From: Chitinophaga silvatica
GTDB lineage: Bacteria; Bacteroidota; Bacteroidia; Chitinophagales; Chitinophagaceae
DNA length: 64,000 nucleotides
Direction of reading: 5' to 3'
NCBI RefSeq assembly: GCF_003419895.1
Contig: NZ_QPMM01000001.1
Coordinates: 992,001 to 1,056,000, forward strand
The position numbers were made by a program, and so were the translations under genes. Of this stretch, positions 17,103-25,556 are shown in pieces. The notes beneath the pieces were generated by a model, which saw only the letters and a program-made list of their open reading frames with translations, was not told the DNA's origin and did no database searches. Each line of letters begins with the position of its first letter. The first letter of the stretch is position 1.

Positions 17103-17414
17103 ATGCGTTTTTTCATCTATATATTATCTTTTCTGATTTTGTCGCTCAGCTGTATCCCCTGTGCCGACAGTCTGATGGATTTGCCTAAAGGTGAAAATAT
17201 AGCAGCACAACAGGCAGGAACCACCAATTCTCATCATAAAGATGAGTGTTCTCCATTATGTATCTGCGCTTGTTGCGGAAATGTATCGTTTGTTTCTCTT
17301 TATTCTTCTGTTAATACACCGGCTGTACGTTTAATAGCACTACACTATAGCTATAACACAGCAGCCGTTCAGGAAATTCCTCTTCCTATCTGGCAGCCTC
17401 CGCAGTTGAGCTAA
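17103..17414 (+). CDS. DUF6660-type small Cys/His-rich secreted protein
   Basis: 103 residues with a signal peptide (about 1-22). The mature part has a metal-binding look: NSHHKDECSPLCICACCGN, with five cysteines and two histidines in about 18 residues. Such proteins are usual first genes of Bacteroidota heavy-metal RND operons. A candidate promoter TTG (17070-17072), 18-base spacer, TAAATTTG (17091-17098) ends four bases before the ATG, which would make the message almost leaderless. The fused RND pump follows 110 bases later. A metal-binding or sensing role in the periplasm is inferred. Confidence 0.75.
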   Translation: MRFFIYILSFLILSLSCIPCADSLMDLPKGENIAAQQAGTTNSHHKDECSPLCICACCGNVSFVSLYSSVNTPAVRLIALHYSYNTAAVQEIPLPIWQPPQLS

Positions 17415-17524
17415 GCTCGTTCGTTTCCTTTTCATTGATCCTGCCATCGTAGGAGTATTACGCGTATGCCTATACGTTGTTAAGGGAACAGTATTTCTAT
17501 TCAGCCAGCTCAAAAAAATACGGC

Positions 17525-20500
17525 ATGTTAACTACGATCATTCGATATTCAATTCAACATAAGTTGATTATCGGGTTGCTGACTCTTGCCCTCGTGGTAT
17601 GGGGAGTTTGGAGCGCCCGGCAATTACCAATAGACGCAGTACCAGATATTACAAATAACCAGGTACAGATTATTACAAATACACCAACCCTTGCCAGCCA
17701 GGAAGTAGAACAATTGGTTACCTATCCTATAGAACAAAGCCTTGCTAACTTACCCGACCTGATAGAACTTAGATCTATCTCACGTTTTGGACTTTCTGTA
17801 ATTACTATAGTTTTTAAGGAAGAAGTTAATATCTATTTCGCGCGACAACTAATAGCAGAAAAACTTCGGGAAGCTGAAGAAAAAATTCCACCCAAAGTAG
17901 GAAAACCGGAAATGGCGCCGGTAAGTACCGGTTTAGGAGAAGTTTATCAGTATGTTATTCACCCCAAAAAAGGGAGCGAGAATAAATATTCTGCTATGGA
18001 ACTGCGTAGTATGCAGGACTGGATAGTAGCCCGGCAACTCTATGGTACTCCTGGTATTGCAGAAGTGAATAGTTTCGGGGGACTGGTAAAACAATATGAA
18101 GTGGCTGTAAACCCTGACAGGTTGAAAGCGCTGAATGTTACCATGGCCGAGATATTCCAGGCTTTGGAGAAGAATAATGAGAATACCGGAGGTGCTTATA
18201 TCGATAAAAAACCAAATGCATATTTCATCAGGGGAATAGGACTTGTGAGTTCTCTGGAGGATATCGGGAACATTGTTATAAAAACAGTAGGAGGCATTCC
18301 TGTCCTAATTAAAGATGTTGCCAATGTTCAGTTTGGGCATGCCGTGAGATATGGAGCATTGACCTATAACGGTGAAAAAGAAGCTGTTGGTGGTATTGTA
18401 ATGATGCTCAAAGGGGCCAACAGCGCAGATGTGGTTTCAAGAGTAAAAGCAAAAATGGAGACCATCAGGAGCAGCTTACCTGCTGATATTGAAGTGGAGT
18501 CATATCTCGATCGCACCGGATTGGTAAATCGTGCTATCGATACTGTAAAGCGTAACCTGATAGAAGGAGCGTTGATAGTAATATTCGTACTCGTCATTTT
18601 CCTGGGTAATATGCGTGCCGGGTTCATAGTAGCTTCTGCGATTCCATTATCCATGCTTTTTGCACTTGGGCTCATGAATTTATTTGGGGTAAGCGCCAAT
18701 CTAATGAGCCTCGGGGCAATAGATTTCGGGCTAATAGTAGATGGTGCAGTAATTATAGTGGAAGCAACTATGCATCATCTGGGCTTAAGATCCGGCAGGC
18801 ATCGGCTTTCCCAACAGGAAATGGATACTGAGGTATTTGAAGCTGCCGCCAAAATTCGTAATAGCGCCGCCTTTGGCGAAATCATAATCCTTATAGTTTA
18901 TATCCCTATTCTGACACTGGTGGGAATTGAAGGGAAAATGTTCCGCCCTATGGCTCAAACAGTTGGTTTTGCCATTCTGGGTGCATTAATTCTGTCGCTG
19001 ACCTATATCCCTATGATGTCGGCACTTTTCTTACCTAAAGAGTTCTCAGATAAGCAAACCTTCGCTGATAAAATGATGCTGGCCTTGCAACGTAGATATG
19101 AACCTGTATTACGTCGTGCCATCCAGCTCAAATACTATATTGTTTCAGGAGCAGGTGCCCTGTTGATCATTGCTGTTGTAATTTTTACACGGATGGGAGG
19201 AGAGTTTATCCCTCAGCTACAGGAGGGCGACTATGCTTTTCACTGCATTCTGCCCCAGGGAACCTCATTATCTCAGAGTATAGAAACTTCCATGCAGGCA
19301 AGCCGGATTCTTAAACAGTTTCCCGAAGTAAAAATGGTAGTTGGTAAAACTGGTTCTGCCGAGGTTCCAACAGATCCAATGCCGCCGGAAGCCACAGATC
19401 TCATTATTACATTGAAGCCACAAAAGGAGTGGCCTCAGAAAATTAGTTATGCTGCCCTGGCATCCCGGATGTTGAAGGAGCTGGAAGTAATTCCAGGTGT
19501 ATTCTTCGAGGCTTCCCAGCCTATACAGATGCGATTCAATGAACTAATGACCGGGGTCAGACAGGATGTGGCTATTAAGATTTTTGGTGAAAATATTGAT
19601 ACCCTTGCTGCTTTAGCTCCTAAGGTGGCCTCAGTTGTTCAGCGTGTAAAAGGAGCTACCGCTCCGCAAGTCGAGAGGACGGTGGGGCTCCCCCAAATTA
19701 CTATTCAATACGATAGGGCCAGGATGGCCGGTTATGGCCTGAATATTCAGGATATTAATAATACAGTAAGTATGGCTTTCGCCGGGAAGGCTGCCAGTGT
19801 GGTTTTTGAGAATGAAAGGAAATATGATCTGGTAGTGCGTTTAGACTCTTCCCGCCGCAACTCTATTGAAGATGTAAATAATCTCTACATTTCCCTGTCG
19901 GATGGAAATCAGATTCCTTTGTCGCAAATCGCGCAGATCTCCTTCCGGGAAGGACCGGCACAAATCAGCCGGGAACAAGGAAAACGCAGAATTGTTGTAG
20001 GGTTTAATGTGAAGGGCCGGGATGTTGCCTCTGTAGTAAAGGATATTCAACAAAAACTAAACACAGCAAATATTCTACCCGCAGGTTATTACTATACTTA
20101 TGGCGGTACATTTGAAAATTTACAGGAAGCATCCGACAGGTTGCGTATAGCCGTTCCAGTTTGCCTGTTCCTGATTTTTATGCTACTCTATTTCACTTTC
20201 CGTTCTCTGAATGAAGCCACTTTAATCTTTACCGCAATTCCAATGAGCGCCATAGGTGGAGTCTTCGCCTTGTTGTTGAGGGGAATGCCATTTAGTATTT
20301 CTGCCGGTGTTGGATTTATTGCATTGTTTGGAGTAGCTGTATTAAATGGAATAGTGCTGATCAGCACTTTTAATCAATTAGAAAAAGAAGGAATGACCAA
20401 TATTATTGATAGGGTAATTGCAGGAACTAAAATTCGCTTACGGCCGGTGTTGATGACCGCAACGGTAGCATCTTTGGGCTTTCTGCCCATGGCACTGTCT

Positions 20501-21820
20501 ACAGGTGCCGGGGCGGAAGTGCAAAAGCCACTGGCAACAGTAGTGATAGGAGGATTGCTAACGGCTACACTGCTAACTTTAATCGTACTTCCTTTGCTTT
20601 ATATCATTTTCGGACAAAAAAGAATCCCTGGTCTCAAACCTCTTTCCGTGATTGCATTATTACTGGTAAGCGGTACAACCCAGGCACAGAAAAGGATTAC
20701 TGAACAGGAAGCAATTTCAATGGCTAAAGGAAATCTGCAATTGACCGTCAACCAGCAATTAGTTGAAAAAGGAAAAGCTCAGGTGAAAACTGCCAGCTTA
20801 ATTCCTAAGACCGGCGTATTTGCGGAGAATGAAGATTACAGACCATCAGATAAAACCGGGATATTAAAAATCGGACTTTCACAAAGCGTTATGTGGCCTG
20901 GGTTATACAAATCACAGCGCCAGTTGTACAATGAAACATTAAAGGGATACCAGGCAAACGAAGGTGCTATAATGGCTACACTTACGGCCGATATCAGAAG
21001 AACCTACTTTCAGCTATGGTTCCTGGAGGAGAAACAACGATTATATCAGCGGCTCGACAGTATTTACCTGACCCTGGATAAAGCCACCAAATTAAAAGTA
21101 AAGACAGGTGATAGCCCCGGGTTGGATAGTATAGCCGCCAACGTTAAGAGTAAAGAGATCAATGCGTTTATTAAACAAATCCGCAATGATGTACTTATTC
21201 AACAGCAACAATTGAAACAATTGCTTAATACCGGAGATCTACTGCTACCGCTGGCTGCTCCATTGGAGAAGGTTTCATTGGTAGTAGGACAACCAGATAG
21301 CCTGCATCCGCAATTAATCGTTCAGCAACAAAACGTTGCCATTGCCAATGCCGGTGTAAAAGTGATTAAGAATGAGAACAGGCCGGAATTTGCAGGAAGG
21401 TTCTTTAATCAGCGGCTATACGGACAACCAGATCCCTATGCCGGATTTTCAGTAACTGCTTCCATCCCTCTTATTGGCATGGGTGCCTATAAAAACAAAG
21501 TGAAGACCGCAAAAGCAGAAGCTGATTATCAACAATCACAATTTAATTATGAATTGCAATTGTTCGAAACACAGAAACAACAGGCCCTGGAAGAGGTAAA
21601 GAAAAATTTATCTCTCTTACAGTTCTATGAAGAACCAGGATTAAAGCAGGCCGAGGAAATATTAAAAGCTGCAACAATGGCCTATAGAGCAGGACAGATC
21701 AGCTTTGCAGAATTATCACAGTTCCTGGGGCAGGCCATAGATATTGAACGGAACTACCTGGATAGTCTCAACGCCTATAATCATGCGGTTATCAACTATA
21801 GTTATTTCATCTACCAATAA
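17525..21820 (+). CDS. CzcA/CusA-family RND pump fused to a TolC-type channel domain
   Basis: 1431 residues from the ATG at 17525 (MLTTIIRYSIQHK), the normal N-terminus of heavy-metal RND pumps; an ATG at 17477 adds 16 atypical residues. Residues 1-1035 are a complete pump with TM4 motif GAIDFGLIVDGAVII, the DFGxxVDGA form of Zn/Co/Cd pumps. Residues about 1056-1431 are a TolC-like helical channel domain. The junction at about 1039-1055 (PLSVIALLLVSGTTQAQ) looks like a signal peptide with cleavage site. Fused pumps of about 1440 residues are known in Bacteroidota. It is the second gene of an efflux operon with an adaptor and a Zn/Cd ATPase. Confidence 0.93.
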   Translation: MLTTIIRYSIQHKLIIGLLTLALVVWGVWSARQLPIDAVPDITNNQVQIITNTPTLASQEVEQLVTYPIEQSLANLPDLIELRSISRFGLSVITIVFKEEVNIYFARQLIAEKLREAEEKIPPKVGKPEMAPVSTGLGEVYQYVIHPKKGSENKYSAMELRSMQDWIVARQLYGTPGIAEVNSFGGLVKQYEVAVNPDRLKALNVTMAEIFQALEKNNENTGGAYIDKKPNAYFIRGIGLVSSLEDIGNIVIKTVGGIPVLIKDVANVQFGHAVRYGALTYNGEKEAVGGIVMMLKGANSADVVSRVKAKMETIRSSLPADIEVESYLDRTGLVNRAIDTVKRNLIEGALIVIFVLVIFLGNMRAGFIVASAIPLSMLFALGLMNLFGVSANLMSLGAIDFGLIVDGAVIIVEATMHHLGLRSGRHRLSQQEMDTEVFEAAAKIRNSAAFGEIIILIVYIPILTLVGIEGKMFRPMAQTVGFAILGALILSLTYIPMMSALFLPKEFSDKQTFADKMMLALQRRYEPVLRRAIQLKYYIVSGAGALLIIAVVIFTRMGGEFIPQLQEGDYAFHCILPQGTSLSQSIETSMQASRILKQFPEVKMVVGKTGSAEVPTDPMPPEATDLIITLKPQKEWPQKISYAALASRMLKELEVIPGVFFEASQPIQMRFNELMTGVRQDVAIKIFGENIDTLAALAPKVASVVQRVKGATAPQVERTVGLPQITIQYDRARMAGYGLNIQDINNTVSMAFAGKAASVVFENERKYDLVVRLDSSRRNSIEDVNNLYISLSDGNQIPLSQIAQISFREGPAQISREQGKRRIVVGFNVKGRDVASVVKDIQQKLNTANILPAGYYYTYGGTFENLQEASDRLRIAVPVCLFLIFMLLYFTFRSLNEATLIFTAIPMSAIGGVFALLLRGMPFSISAGVGFIALFGVAVLNGIVLISTFNQLEKEGMTNIIDRVIAGTKIRLRPVLMTATVASLGFLPMALSTGAGAEVQKPLATVVIGGLLTATLLTLIVLPLLYIIFGQKRIPGLKPLSVIALLLVSGTTQAQKRITEQEAISMAKGNLQLTVNQQLVEKGKAQVKTASLIPKTGVFAENEDYRPSDKTGILKIGLSQSVMWPGLYKSQRQLYNETLKGYQANEGAIMATLTADIRRTYFQLWFLEEKQRLYQRLDSIYLTLDKATKLKVKTGDSPGLDSIAANVKSKEINAFIKQIRNDVLIQQQQLKQLLNTGDLLLPLAAPLEKVSLVVGQPDSLHPQLIVQQQNVAIANAGVKVIKNENRPEFAGRFFNQRLYGQPDPYAGFSVTASIPLIGMGAYKNKVKTAKAEADYQQSQFNYELQLFETQKQQALEEVKKNLSLLQFYEEPGLKQAEEILKAATMAYRAGQISFAELSQFLGQAIDIERNYLDSLNAYNHAVINYSYFIYQ

Positions 21821-21828
21821 TTTACCAT

Positions 21829-23031
21829 ATGCGATATATAATATTTATCATTTGCGGAATGCTGACGTTCGGGATGTATGCATGTAACAGTAAGCAAAAT
21901 CCGGCAACCGAAGAGCAGGATCATGACCATGGAGCAGAAGGAGAAGAGGAGCATGCTGAAATCCCTTCTCTGACAGCAGCACAGATTAAAAGTATTGGTA
22001 TTGAATTTGGGAGTATTCAACATAAACAATTAACAGCTTCCTTACGTGCTAACGGTGTGCTTAAAGTTCCCAATCAGAATAAAGCTACCGTAAATACGCT
22101 GTATAATGGTGTTGTGAAATCATTGCTTGTGCAAACCGGAAATACGGTGAAGAAAGGTCAGGTTATTGCAACCATTTCAAACCCTCAGTTTATTGTTACC
22201 CAGGAAGAATATCTGGCTTTAAAACCAAAAATTACGCTGGCAGAACAGGAGGTAAACAGGCAAAAGGAACTTAACCAGGGTAATGCGGGCGCACTTAAAA
22301 ATTTACAGGCTGCATCAGCCGATTTAAGTGCCCTGCAGGCACGGGCTTCTGCACTAAAGGAGCAGTTACAGTTAATGGGTATTAGCACCAGTAATTTAAC
22401 TAATGGGAAATTGATATCCGTAATTGCTATTCATAGTCCTATTACTGGTGTAGTAAGTAAAGTAACCGCCAACGTTGGAAGCTACCTGGATGTAAATACT
22501 CCTGTAGCAGAAATTGTTGATAACAGCCAGCTTCACCTCGATCTGTTTATTTATGAAAAGGACCTGGCTAAGCTGAAAACCGGCCAGCTTATTCATTTCA
22601 CGCTTACCAATGCACCAGGAAAGGAATATGATGCTACGATATTTTCACTGGGTTCTACTTTTGAAGGAGAGAGTAAAGCAATTAGTGTACATGCAAAGGT
22701 AAATGGCGATAAAACCGGATTGATAGATGGTATGGGTATTACAGCACTTATTAGTTTAGATAAAGCTGTGGTACCTGCAGTGCCTTCTGAAGCAGTAGTT
22801 AATTATCAGAACCAGGATTATATTTTTATTGTTACTAAAGCGCCTGCTGACGCTAAAAGCGAGGATAACACTAAATATTTTGAAAGAATTCCAGTTGCAA
22901 AAGGTACTACCGATGTAGGGTATACTGAAATAACTCCTTTGAAGGAGATTTCTGATTCAGCATTGGTGGTTGTAAAAGGAGCATTCTTTATCTTAGCAAA
23001 ACAGACTAATTCCGGTGATCACGAACATTAA
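21829..23031 (+). CDS. RND efflux periplasmic adaptor (CusB/CzcB-like), His-rich
   Basis: 400-residue adaptor that begins 8 bases after the fused pump. The lipobox is MYAC (Cys at about 19). The mature N-terminus is His/Glu/Asp rich (DHDHGAEGEEEHAE), and the C-terminus ends in GDHEH, both likely to bind metal ions. The biotinyl-lipoyl-like, helical hairpin (about 115-180) and beta-barrel domains are in the usual order (IHSPITGVVSKV, IATISNPQF). The P-type ATPase follows two bases after the stop. It should join the pump domain to the channel domain of the neighbouring fusion protein. Confidence 0.92.
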   Translation: MRYIIFIICGMLTFGMYACNSKQNPATEEQDHDHGAEGEEEHAEIPSLTAAQIKSIGIEFGSIQHKQLTASLRANGVLKVPNQNKATVNTLYNGVVKSLLVQTGNTVKKGQVIATISNPQFIVTQEEYLALKPKITLAEQEVNRQKELNQGNAGALKNLQAASADLSALQARASALKEQLQLMGISTSNLTNGKLISVIAIHSPITGVVSKVTANVGSYLDVNTPVAEIVDNSQLHLDLFIYEKDLAKLKTGQLIHFTLTNAPGKEYDATIFSLGSTFEGESKAISVHAKVNGDKTGLIDGMGITALISLDKAVVPAVPSEAVVNYQNQDYIFIVTKAPADAKSEDNTKYFERIPVAKGTTDVGYTEITPLKEISDSALVVVKGAFFILAKQTNSGDHEH

Positions 23032-23033
23032 TC

Positions 23034-25415
23034 ATGTCTATGGAAAAGATCAAAATTAATCTCCATTTATTACTCCCGGAAGTTCCGGATGAAAGAGATG
23101 CCTGTGTGGAGCGGATCATATTTATTATGAGCCATCATAAGGGAGTAAGTAAAGCACATTTAGTTCCGGCTAGTGAGGGAAATGAAGCTCAATTATGTTT
23201 CCACTTCAATCCGGACGAAGTTACTTTACAACAGATTCAATCCTATGCTCACGATGCCGGTGCGGCAATTACCAGCAAATACGGTCATCTGAATGTTGAA
23301 GTTTCCTATACCAGGGAAATGCTGGAAGATCAAATTATCGAAAAACAACTGAAGAAAGTACCCGGAGTAGTAGATGCATCCGTTTCCGGAACCGGTAACA
23401 TTAGAATTGAGTATGATCGAAAAGTGACTACGAAAGATCGTTTGCTGGAGGCTATCAGGAAAAATGGAATGACCATAATCGGCGAAACAGAGGTTGTTGA
23501 AGAACATGAACATAAACACGAAGAGGAGCATGACCATGTGCATGGAGGTGGAGAAGGCGGTATATTAAGGATTTACGGGCCAGCCATTCTTAGCTTTGTG
23601 CTTTTAATGCTGGGGATTTTTGCTGATAACTACTGGAAGCCTACATTTTTTACTGGAATAGTAAGGTTCATATGGTATGCTCTGGCTTATCTGCCTGTTG
23701 GGTGGCCTGTTGCTACAAGGGGTATTAAATTGATGTTTAAAGGGGATATTTTTACTGAATTTGTGTTGATGACTATTGCCACCCTGGGAGCATTTTATAT
23801 CGGAGAATATCCCGAGGGCGTGGCGGTAATGTTGTTCTACACAGTTGGTGAGCTATTTCAGGATAGTGCGGTTAACCGGGCTAAAAGAAGCATTAAGGCA
23901 TTGCTGGATATTCGCCCCGATACTGCAACACTTGTTGTAAATGGAAATTACCAGGTAGTAGAACCTACCACCGTAAAAATTGGGGATATTATTCAGGTAA
24001 AAGCAGGTGAGAAGGTACCGTTGGATGGTGTGCTGATAACTGAAGGCAGTACATTTAATACTGCGGCACTAACCGGTGAAAGTAAGCCATCCTCTTTAAG
24101 GAAAGGTGATACGGTGCTGGCGGGAATGATCAACCAGCAACAGGTTATTAATTTACAGGTTACAAGGGCTTTTAATGACAGTTCATTAGCCCGTATACTT
24201 ACTATGGTGCAGGAAGCCACCACCAGAAAGGCGAAAACCGAACAGTTTATCAGGAAATTTGCACGTATATATACTCCGATAGTGGTATTGTTGGCTGTAC
24301 TGATTACTTTCCTGCCTTACTTCTTCGTTACTGAGTATCGCTTTAATGACTGGCTTTACAGGGCGCTGATCTTTTTAGTTATTTCCTGTCCGTGCGCTTT
24401 GGTGATTTCAATTCCTCTTGGCTATTTTGGAGGTATTGGCGCCGCTTCCAGGAAAGGAATATTATTTAAGGGTTCCAATTATTTAGACCTGATTACAAAG
24501 GTCAATAACGTGGTAATGGATAAAACCGGTACCTTAACTAAAGGAGTATTCAAAGTTCAATCTGTAAAAATTGCCACTAATGCTGAGTCCTGGCTTCCTT
24601 ATGCCGCCGCACTGGAACAGCATTCAACGCATCCCGTTGCTAAGGCAGTAGTAGAATATGCCGGAGAAACTGCGAAAGAACTAAAAGCTGAAGAAGTGGA
24701 GGAAGTCAGTGGACATGGATTAAGAGGCAAAATCAATGGTAAAATAGTGCTGGCAGGTAATGCAAAACTCTTAACTAAATATGGGATTCAGTTTCCTTTA
24801 GAAATAGAATCCGTAACAGATAGTATTGTAGTTGTGGCAATAGATTCAATTTACCAGGGATATCTGACTATTGCTGATGAAATAAAAGAGGATAGCGCTG
24901 CTGCAATATCGGAACTGCATCAACTCGGAATCAAAACTACTATGCTGAGTGGCGATAAACAATCGGTGGTTGATAAAGTAGCTAACATCCTGGGAATAGA
25001 TAAGGCATTCGGGAATTTATTACCTGAAGATAAAGTAGCTAAAGTAGAGCAGCTTAAACAGTCGCCGGATGCAGTAGTTGCCTTTGTGGGTGATGGGATC
25101 AATGATGCGCCGGTACTGGCTTTAAGTGATGTTGGTATTGCCATGGGTGGACTGGGAAGTGATGCTGCCATTGAAACGGCCGATGTAGTGATACAAACAG
25201 ATCAGCCTTCCAGAATTGTAACTGCAATTAAGATAGGGAAAGCTACTAACAGGGTAGTTTGGCAAAATATAGGCTTCGCATTTGGTGTGAAAGCTATTGT
25301 ATTGATTCTCGGAGCTGGTGGATTGGCTACCATGTGGGAAGCTGTTTTTGCTGATGTGGGTGTTGCTTTACTTGCCATCCTGAACGCTGTCAGAATACAA
25401 AAGATGAAATTCTAG
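23034..25415 (+). CDS. P1B-type heavy-metal ATPase (ZntA/CadA-like, Zn/Cd/Pb)
   Basis: 793-residue metal-exporting ATPase of the inner membrane. Motifs: Cys452-Pro-Cys454 in ISCPCALVISIP, phosphorylated Asp496 in DKTGTLT, STHPVAKA with the HP dipeptide, and GDGINDAP. The last membrane segment contains MWEAVFADVGVALL with the Asp typical of the Zn/Cd/Pb (P1B-2) group. The N-terminal 150 residues look like two ferredoxin-like HMA domains that have lost their CxxC motifs; a His/Glu-rich linker (EHEHKHEEEHDHVHGG, about 158-173) replaces them. Start is the ATG at 23034 or 23040. It is the last gene of the operon and supports zinc or cadmium as the substrate of the whole locus. Confidence 0.93.
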   Translation: MSMEKIKINLHLLLPEVPDERDACVERIIFIMSHHKGVSKAHLVPASEGNEAQLCFHFNPDEVTLQQIQSYAHDAGAAITSKYGHLNVEVSYTREMLEDQIIEKQLKKVPGVVDASVSGTGNIRIEYDRKVTTKDRLLEAIRKNGMTIIGETEVVEEHEHKHEEEHDHVHGGGEGGILRIYGPAILSFVLLMLGIFADNYWKPTFFTGIVRFIWYALAYLPVGWPVATRGIKLMFKGDIFTEFVLMTIATLGAFYIGEYPEGVAVMLFYTVGELFQDSAVNRAKRSIKALLDIRPDTATLVVNGNYQVVEPTTVKIGDIIQVKAGEKVPLDGVLITEGSTFNTAALTGESKPSSLRKGDTVLAGMINQQQVINLQVTRAFNDSSLARILTMVQEATTRKAKTEQFIRKFARIYTPIVVLLAVLITFLPYFFVTEYRFNDWLYRALIFLVISCPCALVISIPLGYFGGIGAASRKGILFKGSNYLDLITKVNNVVMDKTGTLTKGVFKVQSVKIATNAESWLPYAAALEQHSTHPVAKAVVEYAGETAKELKAEEVEEVSGHGLRGKINGKIVLAGNAKLLTKYGIQFPLEIESVTDSIVVVAIDSIYQGYLTIADEIKEDSAAAISELHQLGIKTTMLSGDKQSVVDKVANILGIDKAFGNLLPEDKVAKVEQLKQSPDAVVAFVGDGINDAPVLALSDVGIAMGGLGSDAAIETADVVIQTDQPSRIVTAIKIGKATNRVVWQNIGFAFGVKAIVLILGAGGLATMWEAVFADVGVALLAILNAVRIQKMKF

Positions 25416-25431
25416 TGTTCATCTTCGAACA
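25416..25431. promoter_or_regulatory. Palindrome TGTTC-N6-GAACA (site 1)
   Basis: The bases TGTTC ATCTTC GAACA lie within a hairpin (25413-25434) that starts at the stop codon of the Zn/Cd ATPase gene. The same palindrome occurs twice upstream of the other FtsX-type permease (30779, 30800). This copy is about 125 bases upstream of the permease at 25557. Confidence 0.45.
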
Positions 25432-25450
25432 CTGAAATGATATAAATATG

Positions 25451-25520
25451 GACATAGTTTAAATTTAATTAATGCAAATTTGATTGTTTATTAATTGATT
25501 TGAACTATGTCATCTTTTTT
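25451..25520 (+). terminator. Long hairpin with T-tract after metal-efflux operon
   Basis: Arms 25451-25473 and 25490-25511 (GACATAGTT against AACTATGTC, continuing with two mismatches and one bulge) enclose a 16-base loop and are followed by ATCTTTTTT. This fits a rho-independent terminator of the 17103-25415 operon. An alternative use as an operator for the next gene cannot be excluded. Confidence 0.65.
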
Positions 25521-25556
25521 GTAAGCACTATTCTTACAAAAAAGAAATGATACCAT

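Noticed and set aside
17477..21820. Frameshift or misassembly joining two genes
   Set aside because: The reading frame is continuous and pump-channel fusions of about 1440 residues are known in Bacteroidota.
25413..25434. Terminator at the end of the Zn/Cd ATPase gene
   Set aside because: The hairpin has no T-tract, and a much better terminator follows at 25451-25520; the palindrome recurs upstream of another permease, so a regulatory site is more likely.
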